In this document: positions 1 through 11,288 of the stretch, piece after piece | Position numbering within the stretch: position 1 is the stretch's first letter | Layout: every line of letters starts with the position of its first letter | Origin: Aspidiotus rigidus | Taxonomy: Eukaryota > Arthropoda > Insecta > Hemiptera > Diaspididae | DNA: 64,000 nt | Assembly (NCBI GenBank): GCA_035079385.1 | Contig: JAVHKY010000065.1 | Coordinates: forward strand, 1,116,001-1,180,000 | Reading direction: 5' to 3' | Notes under the pieces: model-generated | Databases searched by the model: none | The model's input: only the letters and a program-made list of their open reading frames with translations | What the model was told of the DNA's origin: nothing | Translations under genes and position numbers: made by a program

Positions 1-109
1 CTGCTGGCAGTAGGGATAGTTCCGAAGAGGAATCGTTTGACGCTCTGTTGCTGCCGACAGGCTTCTTCAAGGCAAGTTGACGCCTCGTCGACGTCAATTT
101 CTTAGACAT
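1..109 (-). CDS. CMTR2: CMTR2 (cap-2 mRNA 2'-O-methyltransferase), 5' end of first coding exon, gene continues left of window
   Basis: This is identical to the N-terminal 36 codons of the complete copies, beginning at the ATG complementary to 107-109 and running off the window edge. The reading frame is open. A splice acceptor (tttacag, then AAAATG) sits directly before the start, so a non-coding first exon is expected. The conserved donor at 3190-3191 would be that exon's end. Only the basic, serine-rich N-terminus is visible, so the enzyme domain of this copy cannot be judged here. Confidence 0.85.
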   Translation of the reverse strand, partial: MSKKLTSTRRQLALKKPVGSNRASNDSSSELSLLPA

Positions 110-312
110 TTTCTGTAAATATAACATGAAAGAGAATTACGTAGATGGATATCAACGTGGACGAATTGAGAATACCTATTCTATGATTAAATAAAAAAAT
201 TTTATTTTATACGATCGATCGACCAAGGCCAAAAGTAGAAAATAATATGTACGTTCTGGACCAGATTGGAATGCGGTCCTCAATTACCCCAAAGCGCGAG
301 GTGTTAATTACT

Positions 313-1200
313 AGTACGGGAATTATACATTAAATAATGGTGGCGAAAATGAAAAAATTGGGATCGAAGATTTTATTGGTAGAAGTTGTTAATGATAGTC
401 CTTATGTTACCGGACATGAAACCCACCCCGCCCCTCCCGTCCTCAATCCCCTTTTATAGGGAAAAAACCTTCCAAAAAAGTAGTTTTCTCGATTTTTCGC
501 AAAAATAACGCACTATTTTAAAAAATGTCATCCGACATAAAATGTTCTACATCAAATTTCTTATAAGAAAGGTTCTTATAACATTTTCGATTAAGCTCAC
601 TGTTCACGAGTTATAGAGTGTTGATGTTTCACATAATTTCAATAATACGCTCCACATACGAAATATAGGTACGCATGCGCCAGAAGAGGCTGACGACTTG
701 TGAATACCTTCTATGAGTACTTTAATATTTTTGGTAGAAGATTTGTAAATAGCACGTACTTGAACATAGTTTTTCTTTTTGTGAGATTACGTGTACTCGA
801 AAAAATAAAATTTCTACTCTCAGGAAACACTTATATAAATTTCTTAACTAGTAATAGAAGTACGCATTTAGCGCGCACGCAGCGTATACACATATTGAAA
901 TATGTAGAAAACATCAGGGCTTCATAACTTATGAACAATGAGTTAAATCGAAAATTTTATAAGGAAATTTAATGCAGATCATTTTAGGTCTGATGACATT
1001 TTTCAAGATAGTGCATTATTTTTGCGAAAAGTCGAAAAAACTACTTTTTTGGACGCTTTTCCCCCTATAAAAGGGGTTGCGGACGGGAGGGGCGGGGTGG
1101 GTTTTATGTCCGGTAACAAGGGGACTATCATTAACAACTTCCAGCAATAAAATCTTTGATCCCAATTTTTTCATTTTCAAAACCGTATAATTCCCGGACT
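313..1200. mobile_element. Foldback-type element with ~245-bp terminal inverted repeats, unit 1
   Basis: Positions 313-561 and 961-1200 are imperfect inverted copies of each other, beginning agtacggg / cccggact. They contain a GC-rich block (cccgcccctcccg) and tgacatttttcaagat-like ends, and flank ~400 bp of AT-rich DNA. No transposase frame is visible inside, so this looks like a non-autonomous foldback/MITE. It lies in the inferred first intron of CMTR2. The arms differ by many substitutions, so the insertion is older than the array. No clear target-site duplication was identified. Confidence 0.7.
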
Positions 1201-2289
1201 ATACCCTTCTTAATTACTCTCGGATGATTTATCTCGGACGTTGTAATTATGATGTGCTGTACGGTCACCGCAGAAATATAATTTTTACATGTTCCGGGTA
1301 AACCCCCATTATCAAGATACATAAAATATGATTTTGCTGTGAGCGTACTTTATTAATTCGACGGATTAATTGGATGAAAAATATTCTTTATGATAATAAC
1401 GAAGATTAACTTTTTCTGATTTTTTTTATCCATTTATTAACTAAAATGAAAACTAACCTTGATTCACTTCTTCCGATTGTAAAATACCGTATTAATCGTG
1501 ATTATTTGCTCTACAAAATTCATTTTACTTTTGGAATACTGATGTTCAACATTTTAAACAGACCTACCTATTTCTAATGTATTATCGTCATTATTTGATG
1601 TTAATTTGCTTTTGATGTGTTCATATAAATTGAAAATATTCTCGACGTTCATCTTCCAGCCAGATCGAGTAGAAATATTAAAATCGGAAAAAAATTCTGC
1701 CGACTTTATCAATTCAGCAAGCAGATACCGATTTGAAAATTTGGTAAAAATTTCTGTCGATTTGATAAAATCGGCAATTTGAAGGATTCGGCGTAACGTA
1801 TATAATTTTCATCTGCAGTGTAAGGCTTCCCTCTCCAGAAAAGTATTGTAACGTAGTCTCATGTAGACCTATGAACGTAAACTCGTTCCAGCAGTAAAGA
1901 TACAGTGGATTATTCTGTCGAAGAGATGGCGAACTCGAATAGGGTAGCTCATTTTATAATAAGCGTTCGCCACTCACTATAAGAGCGCTTGATGCCCTTC
2001 AGAAATGTATACTCTTCCTCTTGTCAATGCGCATCACCATTTTGATGGAGATTGTGACGATTTAGGTGAGCCGCGATCGCACCTAGCTTCTGCTACAGGA
2101 ATCAACTATCCCTTCCCCGGAATACTGAAAAGGCTGTTGCTCGAATGTAGAAATACAATTTAAACCTGGTCTATTGTGTTCCTATTCTCGTATAAAGCAA
2201 CCATGGACTACGAAGCGCGGCAAATGAAGATGAAAATCGGTTTGTGAAAGAAGAGGCAGGCGTTCGATAATATGTTTTTACTCGTGTAA
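1201..2289. other. AT-rich inferred intron sequence, no gene seen
   Basis: Between the foldback element and the minisatellite, within the inferred intron 1 of the leftmost CMTR2. The only structure seen is an imperfect ~55-bp direct repeat at about 1676-1790 (two versions of an aatcgg...tctgccgactt block). The frames here are short and look random. The same stretch occurs at 17103-18191, 32993-34081 and 48902-49990. Confidence 0.6.
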
Positions 2290-2454
2290 CCTCGCGCGCT
2301 TCAGCAGCAATACGTAATGGCCAAAAAAGTAGTTCTGAAAGCGTCCTCGTGCGCTTCAGCAGCAATACGTAATGGCGAAAAAAGTAGTTCTGAAAGCGTC
2401 CTCGCGCGCTTCAGCAGCAATACATAATGGCGAAAAAAGTAGTTCTGAAAGCGC
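2290..2454. repeat. 55-bp minisatellite, 3 copies, unit 1
   Basis: Three head-to-tail 55-bp monomers, each beginning cctcgcgcgcttcagcagca (or cctcgtgcgc) and ending tagttctgaaagcg. They differ by one to three substitutions (gtgc/gcgc, cgta/cata, gcc/gcg). Confidence 0.9.
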
Positions 2455-2600
2455 ACGAGTCTGCAGACTAGTATGGTAGGACTTTTATTATAATATGAAA
2501 ACGCACCCCGTCTTTGCTTTAAAATTCAGAAAATAATTTAAACTAGGATTTGTATGACCATTGCGAAAATAGTCGACGTATTGTAAAAGTGTTTTCAATT

Positions 2601-2727
2601 TGCTGGATACAATTATGGAAGCGCACCACGTTTCAAGACTTATATAGGTGTACCAAGAAAGGGAACTATGTTTTCTCTTTTTCGTTCTTGGTCAACACCA
2701 GGTGCATTCTTGTAATTGTATCCAGCA
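2601..2727. repeat. Imperfect ~127-bp hairpin, unit 1
   Basis: The ends tgctggatacaatta and taattgtatccagca are perfectly complementary, and inner segments (gcgcacc/ggtgc, ggtgtaccaagaa/ttcttggtcaacacc, aactatgtttt) also pair. The result is a long bulged stem. The shape resembles a short foldback element or a microRNA-type precursor; sequence alone does not decide. Copies lie at 18503-18629, 34393-34519 and 50302-50428. Confidence 0.6.
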
Positions 2728-3141
2728 GTCCAGCGAAGAGAAAACTTTTTACAATTTGAATATTTATCAATGTTTCTCTACAGAAATGATTATCAAAGAC
2801 GAATCGAAGGGTTAATTATGAATTTACGAGTAAATGCAGAGTAAATGCAATTCCCTTTTTCGAGCCAGCGAGCACTTCAGACGTGATTGTGCTCGACGTA
2901 CACGAATTCTCTGTGAACTACTCATAGAACCACGATGCGATACATTTACTTTCGCGCATCCCTTAATAATTATCGCAATCATAAACACTTAGAATTCGTG
3001 GTTGCTTACATCGAGACAAAATTATACCGGTACGCATTTCTTTCGTAAGTAATTTAAGTACGATATCAAGTGTTAAGAGATACCGACGCTATTCGAATTT
3101 GCGATCATCGCTATATTCGAATAAGTACTGCGATATTTCAC

Positions 3142-3166
3142 TATAATAATAATAATAATAATAATA
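3142..3166. repeat. (ATA)n microsatellite, short uninterrupted allele, unit 1
   Basis: About eight pure ATA repeats just inside the inferred CMTR2 intron 1. Units 2-4 have much longer, interrupted tracts at the same place. Confidence 0.9.
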
Positions 3167-3191
3167 GCTCAATAATTAATTGAAACCTTAC

Positions 3192-3340
3192 TTGCTTTGT
3201 GAGTCTTCGAGAAAAAATAATTTCTACAAGTTGCGCGGAATCACTTCACTTCACAAATCAGTCGCAAATAAATAACGTAAAATGGAAGAACTGTGACGAA
3301 TTACAAAAATCACTTCAATAGCAAATCGAGAGGCTAAAAA
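3192..3340 (-). promoter_or_regulatory. Probable non-coding first exon and promoter of the leftmost CMTR2 gene
   Basis: On the minus strand a donor-like GTAAGG follows base 3192. This would start a ~3.1-kb intron ending at the acceptor just before the CMTR2 ATG (position 112). The same arrangement recurs in every unit, and a diverged version with its own donor lies at 60554. Here the last exon base is A (CAA/gtaagg), where the other three copies have G (CAG/gtaagg), so this donor is predicted to be weaker. The upper boundary (transcription start) is a guess; TCAGTT initiator-like motifs occur near 3370 on this strand. Exon status is inferred from the splice signal and conservation only. Confidence 0.4.
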
Positions 3341-6300
3341 CATACACAGCCCAGCCTATACAGAACTGAACTGAAGTCCATTGCAATAGGGAGAACGCTT
3401 TCAAATTTTCACCAACCGGTTACTACCCTTACGCACTGCAGCCATCACTACCCGCCAAAATATTCACCTTTGCACACCAGAACGCTATAGTTGGGCTATG
3501 GGTCTAGTAGCGTTTAGCGTGTAGGAGTATCACAAGACTGTACTACCCTTTCACTGCAGCCAACTACCCTCTCTAAAAATAATGTTTGATTCCACAATGC
3601 TGAAATCTGCCGCACGAAGTTGGATTGATGTATATCCAAATCAATGACCGGGAAGATGTTCCCTTTTCTTAAAATAAGATTAATACGGTTAATTGAGATG
3701 TAAATGTGCGTTACTAAGACGATTTTTCGATGAGAAATCCAATTTTGATACTAATTTTCCGCTACAAGTATCCCTCCTTTTAATATTCGCGGTTTTGGGC
3801 CGTGGTTTGGATATACGTCAAAATTTTGATGTATATCCAACCTTCATTTCAACACAATTCAGAGTAGAGTGTTCATCCTACGTGCGAAAGAAAGCTCCAA
3901 TTTCCTAGATCTGAATTTTTCCCTGTTATTCCAACAATAAAGTAATAGTAGTGTGTTATCACGATTCACACACTCGCACCAATCGTTCAAAAGATACAGT
4001 TTGCCTCACCGTCGATTTGGATGAACGTCAATTTAACTTTGTCCGGCAGTAAGATGACTTACAAAATTTGGAAAACCAAAAAATACTTAGTACTCAACGA
4101 CAACAAGTCCAAAGTAAAGAGAGAAGGAAGACTAACAAACACCCTTTCTGCAGCTACCTACACCACTTACAGACGACAGATATCGCAACATTATTGGACT
4201 TTATTCATCCTCAAAATCGTTAAATTTATATTTTAGTAGATTCCCCAAGGTTCTAGACGGCGGTTGAATTATGCAACTTATCCTTCTCGACTTTCATATT
4301 TTGGCTTGCTCGATATAGAGGTACCTATTAATTATTCGCGCACACTCAAGAAAAACGGGGATACCCCATTCGCCTTTCTTCCCCACATCGTCGCGTTGAA
4401 AGAAATACCTATTTATGAAATCCATCTTCCATTATAGTATCTGATTGAGAATGTATCTGAGGAGAAGTCTTGTAATACCTAATCTTAACAATTTTATGAA
4501 CAAAGTTTCGAAATCAATTCACCTATGTGGGTATAATCTGACGTTTAGCTCACTCCTGTACAACAAAGAAACACAATTATGTTCTTATGTTCTAAAAACC
4601 GACGGTCAGTTAAGTGTTGGTATAAAATGCAGATGATAATCGTCATATTGGCGAACCAACAATTAAGATCTGAGGGATCATGGTCCAAGTACGATAAAAT
4701 TTGTATCATTTATTACAAATGTATATAGAATTACAGCGGGGAGGATATTGAGAGGAATGTTTGAGCTAGAAAGTTTCAACTCAATAAATAATTAGATAGG
4801 TCTTCAATTATTTCACTATTCACTAACTGCGGCTGTTGATACATGCTCTAGTTTCCTCTTATCACGCTATAGACAGAGCGTTTTTTACAAAATCAACATA
4901 ATTGAGAAATCATTGACTTGTATATACGATTCCCGATACTTACTCACTTTAAATTTTTCTTGTCAAACTTGAAAGTTTTCTTGTACAGAATGAAGAGAAA
5001 TAAGGAATCTTCTACTTGTGCGACTACTCACTCTTACCTTACGGTCCGATGAACAAAATAGAATGAAATAAAGAGACATCAACGATAATTGTGTGATTAT
5101 TTAAGTCGTCTTTAAATCGTTTTGCTAAAGTTCACTTTTGTTAGCAAAGTTGTATCTTCACAACCTTGATACGAGTAGATACTACTTCTGATGTAAAGAA
5201 TGATTAATCACATCGAACAAAGAGTTTTCCGATCTTCTGCATCGTTATAGTTTGGCTGTACGATAATACAATTTTGTACCTATGGAACGTCATATTCTGA
5301 TATCGAATTAGAGTTTTAGCATCTTCATTCATTATTACATTCGCGCTACTGATAAGAGCAAGATGACATTTCTTTTTAAAACTTTCATTAGAATGCTCGC
5401 GCTATTAATTCATAACTACGAGCTAGGAAGAAGAAAATGAAATGAATCTGGCGATTGATTGTCGTTGACGTTCCAAAAAAAGAAAGATTTCAACTAATTA
5501 AGTTGAAAATTGTTCTTCCTGCAGAATGATTGGAAGGCGTAATCACTGATTTTTGCGAATACTTACCGAGCTATAACAAAGAAATTATTCTTCTGAAATC
5601 CGTCACCCTACAAAGCAGAGAAGTCTATAGGCAGTCAGAATTCAGCTAACTAAAATCTTAAGGAGCGTAATAATGTAGAGAAAGAAAAATTAGTATTGCA
5701 GACTACCTAAGTAAGATATCGCGACATCGTATACTGTATTTTCGTTTCTGCAAAGAGGAACAAATATCCTTGAAGAAACGGAATTTGAAAAAATACGCTT
5801 TCTTGTGGCATAACCTGCTCTATAAAACTTTACTCGTATTTTTTCAATCTTATGCAGACAGAGCCAACAATAAGCTTCATAATATTAATATTTTTCTTGG
5901 GTATGGATATTATTGTTTTTTTATGGGAAATTTGGAGATTTATTTCCACGGATCGTTGAATGTTTCCTTCTACTCTTGAAAGATTTGGGATTCTTATTCG
6001 GAAAGTGTATCATTCGATGTCTGGAGAAATTGACTGGAGTGGTTCTTGGACGACCGAATCAAATGGCGCAACAAGAGTCTACATTATATGAATTTGATGA
6101 AGAGGAATTCGGGATATTATGGCCCCGTCAGAACCAGGAATCGGGTGAAAGTTCTTCTCGAAGAAAGAGGCGAAGAAAGAGGCGAAAAGGGAGGCGAAAA
6201 AGGAAGGAAAGTATCTTCGATCGGACTACGCGAGTAATTACTTGATCTTTTATATCCTTGTACACTTGAATTTTCGGCAAGTCGATCATTTTTTCAATAT

Positions 6301-9300
6301 TTGTGTTCTTCACCGATGCGTTCCTGCATATTTGTAATGAGTAATTCGAAGGTCATTACTAATGACCTTCGAATTGATTGTCTGGTTAATAATTAGGTAC
6401 TGATGACCTCAATTCAAGTATAATTAGTGAGTCATTCTTAGGGTAACGTTAACGAACTCGTGATGAACTTCAGGTACATAGCTTTTTACCCTTCGATCTT
6501 TTCAGCGGCGGAAGAAAATGTCAAGTATTGAATATATTGCTTGCTAACCATCATCGAAATATGGGTGCTCATTTTTCCTATTCGGAAATATAGGAAAACC
6601 GGCGTTGAAAAATAAAATTCGAACAGATAAACGAAATATGAATGAATAGGAAGACAGTTTCAGTATGAAGGGTCAACGTGAAGTTATCTAGATGACACGG
6701 AAAAATTTTTATTCATGAGCGACGATTGAGGTAACTGGCTTGGAAGCGGGGATAAAAATTCCGACTGAAGATAAAAGACGATAAGAATAACGAGAATATA
6801 AAGAGTACTTCTCTCTGCGTTCGATGGAAAACCCTATAATGACTTCACTTCTTACCACATTACGGCTTCATCTATGTCAGGCATCTTCTTCAAATCCGAA
6901 TCCCTTAAAACAAGGTTTCTTGCTCTTCTGAAAACCCTTTTCTTCCTCCCCCTCTTGATACATACATTTCAATGGTCAGAATTTCAACAGGAAAACTGTT
7001 CTATGATGGCGGAGGTATCTGTGTAAGTACACTATGACAGAAGGGGACTAAAAAAACTCAAGACTTTTTGGGACTCCCAATCATGAATTCGATTTTCAAT
7101 ATCAAAACAAATTCGCCCCATCATAGAATAGGTTTCCTAAAGCGTCTTTCGTTTAACTTGACGTTAGAAGGCGTCACTTTTCCTATATATTTGTATAGTC
7201 TCTAAAGTAGGCCAGAGTCATTGATCCCCTTGGAGCCACTATTGAGTGAAAAGACGGTTGACAGCTGGAAGCGGTTATCCTTCCCAAATCACTCCCATAA
7301 ATAGGGTTCCCTGTTATACAATTCACGAAGTCAAGGAAAGCGAACACGACGATGAGGTCATAGACTGTTATGAAAGTCGTTGTATAATATCTCGTTTCAA
7401 AACCACAAAATGAGTCGCAATCAGACAAATTCAACCTTGAGTCGGCAAATTGATTTTCGCAAGACTATACGAATAAGTCTAACTGGAATTCCTTCTTTGT
7501 TAATTTTCGATGGACTGTTTAATTTGGGAAAGGGGAAAGGTAAGTAAGAGAGTCTTCTCGTAATTACGAAACATTATAAGTACGGAACAAAATAAATTTC
7601 AATTATGTAACGAAAATGTTGAGGAAGCAGACGCATTTTATTTTTCTTAATCGATAACTCAGAAATTATGTTTTTTTGCAAAAAATTGAAGAGATGATGA
7701 ACTATTGTTCATTTGACCCTAATTTTCTTTCTGATGTGGATAATAATTTCAAAAAGTCCATTAAGCCCATCTCGAATTATCCTGTTTAAAAAAAAAAATT
7801 TTAATAGTACCTTTATCACGGGATAAAATTCTTTTTGTATACAAAATGGTGGATGCGAGTACCCATATTGATAAGAAGTCGAAGTATACGCTTACGTTCC
7901 GCGTAATGTCACAGGCGTCGCGTCGTAAAACTGGTTAACGATGTCGGTGCGCTCCTGCTGAATTCGTTTTATTGCGATGCTACCAGGGACATTCGCGGAC
8001 CACAGAGACTTATTTTTGCTGATGGTGAGATGGCATATTGCATATTCCATCCCATTTTAGTACCCTAGCCCTAAAAGATTCGAAGATTTTTTTTCGTTCT
8101 GAAACCTAGGCCAGGGGCATATAGCCATTAACTTTTTTCGAAGAGGTAGAGTACTTATCAAAAATTTATGATTTGAAGACTAGTATTTTAGGGTGGAGGG
8201 GGAAAGAAGTAAATGCACGATTGATGGATGTGTTTTAGCTACCTATATACACTATTTTTATGTATAATATTTTCGAATAACTTAGCCCTACCAAATTCCA
8301 CAAGATACAGATTCTTTTTCTAGAACAGAACCTCTGATAATTAACCCAATGGACGAAATCAATTGTCAATTTGACAGCATGTACATCAGTCTAGTCTTCC
8401 AGTCCTCAAGTGGTGCTTTGTTTGAAAAAGTCCCGGTCTTTATTTATCGACTCAGACACGAATTTCGGTTAATTTACGGTAAAGTCAGCTTCCTTTTCGA
8501 ACCATAGGTACGTTGACTCTAAGATGTATCAGTTTCTAGAGGTCGAAATCTGTGAAATTTTCTCAACAGAATACAGATGTCTATTTCACATCATATCGAT
8601 GTCGAATTGTCGGGAATGTTATAGAGTTATACCAAATTCAACGAACTTATACGATCGTACTTGTTACTTGCCCTAAAAAGTATAGGCTATCATGCATACA
8701 ATCGACGATGAAAAATTTCTTGAATATGATTTTCATCAATATGACAAGAACAGAATTTTTCAATCGAGCGATTATCACAAAGAATGAGCGTAGAATTAAG
8801 AACTGCAGACTGAAGCGTTTCTGCCAGCGACTCTTAAAATTATCCTTCTTACTTTTGGCGCCGGCTTAAATTTTGTTCAACCCTTACGGAATTATTCCAA
8901 TTCCGTCTATACCCACTTCAGGTGAGTGCTGTATTGCAGCAAAAAAACGGACTAATTCATCAATATTTCACCAGTCGCAATGATTAATGAAATGGATGGA
9001 CAGTAGATAGAAGACCTGCCATACCCCTGAAGCATTATATCAGAGGCATGAGACGCATTCAGTCGTTTCCTACGAGTATATGAGAAATCGGATGTAATTT
9101 TCCATAGTTTCAAAGTCTGACGACGATATTTACCTGATGATGTATATAGTTACTTGTATCATACAAAAGAAGAGCGAACTTTCAAGAAATTATTTTACAT
9201 AAACGTCTCCTTTTAAAATCGAAAATTGGATACATTAATTTTGAATAGTCTCTATAGTCCAGAGCACCCGGTTTGAATGCTCTCTCTGTGTGAACACAAA

Positions 9301-9733
9301 GATATTGAATATAAACAAAATACCAATAGTTGTCAAATTTCATCCTAAAAATCTGGGATTGGGCTCATTCGAAAGGAAATTACAGGGGCTACGATTTTTG
9401 TTCTTTCCAATTTTCAATAAAAACGAGTGAAACTCAAGTTATCACAATAATTCAACTTTCTCAACGCGTTTGAAGGTTGGAACAACGCGCGTACATCTAT
9501 AAGGTACAGCGAGAAGCAGTCTCAGTACTCGATAATCCCCTTTTTTCCTAATATTTTCGCCCCCTACTCCACCTCGAGGGAGTCAGAACGTCGAAATTTA
9601 TTCAAAGACCCGACCCAAATAAAACGATATTTTTCAAAACAAATTCCAAGTCGATAGGTGAAGGCGTTTGAAAGTTATGGAATTACATACATACATACAT
9701 ATTTACATACAGACAGACATTTTTTTCTTTATT
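3341..9733. other. Non-genic spacer between CMTR2 promoter region and the next gene, unit 1
   Basis: No frame here is recognisable or flanked by convincing splice signals. The longest, at 5913-6245, is frameshifted between copies by the 38-nt indel at about 6148-6185. Structures seen are: a palindrome at about 3804-3842 (ggatatac arms), a perfect 15-bp-arm hairpin at 6343-6375, and a purine-rich GAAAGAGGCG run at 6155-6195 unique to this copy. Some leftward control elements or untranslated RNAs could be present but I cannot identify them. Equivalent stretches: 19271-25623, 35161-41515 and, truncated, 51081-53632. Confidence 0.5.
6343..6375. repeat. Perfect 15-bp-arm hairpin, 3-nt loop, unit 1
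   Basis: Arms aattcgaaggtcatt and aatgaccttcgaatt are separated by act. It is not followed by a T run and is not near a gene end. Copies lie at 22233-22265 and 38125-38157; unit 4 ends before this point. Confidence 0.8.
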
Positions 9734-9978
9734 AGTCCGGGAATTATAGGTTTTGAAAATGAAAAAATTGGGATCAAAGATTTTATTGCTGGAAGTTGTT
9801 AATGATAATCCCCTTGTTACCGGACATAAAACCCACCTTGCCCCTCCCGTTCGCAACTCCCTTTTATCGGGGGGGGGGGGGGGAAAGCGTCCAAAAAAGT
9901 AGTTTTTTCCATTTTTCCCAAAGTGACGCACTATTTTGAAAAATGTCATCAGACATAAAATGATCTACATTAAGAAAT
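9734..9978. mobile_element. Solo terminal repeat of the foldback family, unit 1
   Basis: A single ~245-bp copy in the orientation of the left arm at 313-561, starting agtccggg. It has the same GC-rich block but a run of 15 G in place of the internal sequence after ttttatc. There is no partner arm nearby, so it is either a solo arm or a separate insertion. A CATA/CAGA microsatellite (about 9685-9720) abuts its left end. Confidence 0.65.
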
Positions 9979-10821
9979 CATGAATTACCCGTTTTTTTGT
10001 TTTTTTTTTCAAAATTTGATCGATCGAACAATTTCTTTTCCATTTTTGGTTGGCGGATTCAGATGGACAGTTCGTGTTTTTTTTTTTGTCTGTATAATAT
10101 TCCGGCTACTAAAAATCATATAAGTTACTCTTTTTTTTTTTTTTTGGTGGGGGGGGGGGTTTCCTTGTTAATACAAATGGAGCTATTCTTGAATCCAATT
10201 TTCTATCTGTTCTTTTTTCTTTTTTTTTTCATCTTTAGATGACAAATTTTGGTAGGTAATTTGCTTCTCTCTTCTTTGTAATTGTATACGTAAAATAATA
10301 TCAGAAGCTTCATTAAAAATATCAATAAAACACGAAAACACAAGATTGGAAATGAATGGCAATGTATTATAATATTTTTATAAAAGTCGGAAAATTAAAT
10401 GTAAAATGAGTGCCGTACAAAGTCGAAATTAAAGTTCATCATGTGCTAAAACTAAGAAAAAAAAACAACTTATACTCCGAAAATAGGATTATAAATTAAA
10501 AAAAAGGAAAATGGTGAGCACAGAGATCATATAGGCTATAGGCAGAAAGAAAACTTGAAAGACGAACATCATGTTTGAGCAAAAAAATAAATAAATAAAT
10601 AAATGAATGAATAATAATCGAAAATAAGGTTGAAATCAAAAAATCACAATAAAATAACTTGGTTTTTGATGCATTCTATGGTTTGTGAGAAGATCAAAAG
10701 CGAAAATTCTGATACGAAAAGTAGGTGATATCTTAAAAACACGGGTGGGGAGGAAAAGAAGTGATGAGGATCGAAATTATCACTAGAAGAAAAATAAAAC
10801 GAATACTGACATTTTGAGCAA

Positions 10822-10855
<34 letters not shown>

Positions 10856-11288
10856 TTAATGATTAAAAATGAGGTTGAGATCAAAAAATCACAATCGTTG
10901 AAATAAAAGTGAGTTGATTTTTGTCAATTATTTGAAAATATTCCAAGAAATCTGTACAAGAAAAACCCGAATGAAATATTTAAATGGATTAGTTTCACCA
11001 AAGTTCTGGGTTTGTCTAAAATGAAAAAAGTAAAAAACGCGATCTAAAACTAAAAAATCTAAAATGACGTTATATGCGAAACTTTATACAACTATCACAC
11101 CATCTTCGTCAACATAAAATAATAAAGAGAATTCAAAAATCGTATAAAAGAAAAAAAAAGAGAAAAAAAACGACCACCAACTTAAATTTAATATAAAATT
11201 ATGTCAATAGGTAAGACTTTATACTTAAGAATATAAAAAAAAGTCTATATTATAAAAACTGAGCAAAAAATTTGTACATTGAATAAAT
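9979..11288. other. Low-complexity 3' flank of CMTR2 copy A
   Basis: Very AT-rich DNA with homopolymer and simple repeats: T-runs followed by a G-run at about 10130-10160, an AAAT/AATG tetranucleotide tract at about 10580-10610, and (AAT)n at 10822-10856. The 3' UTR of CMTR2 must begin here on the minus strand, but I see no canonical AATAAA close to the stop codon at 11289. No gene seen. Same content at 25869-27178 and 41762-43069. Confidence 0.55.
10822..10856. repeat. (AAT)n microsatellite, unit 1
   Basis: About eleven AAT repeats ending in aatatt. Same tract at 26712-26746 and 42603-42637. Confidence 0.85.

Noticed and set aside
2290..2454. CRISPR-like array
   Set aside because: Three contiguous 55-bp monomers without unique spacers, in eukaryotic DNA; it is a minisatellite.
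5913..6245. 110-128-codon plus-strand frame in each unit as a possible gene
   Set aside because: The product is F/L/K-rich, matches nothing I recognise, and its C-terminal half is in a different frame in unit 1 because of the 38-nt indel, so the frame is not conserved.
6343..6375. Rho-independent terminator
   Set aside because: A perfect hairpin but in a eukaryotic spacer, with no T run and no adjacent gene end.
8552..8869. 105-codon plus-strand frame in the spacer (and copies at 24442 and 40334)
   Set aside because: No recognisable motif or splice context. Sequence identity between copies reflects recent duplication, not selection.
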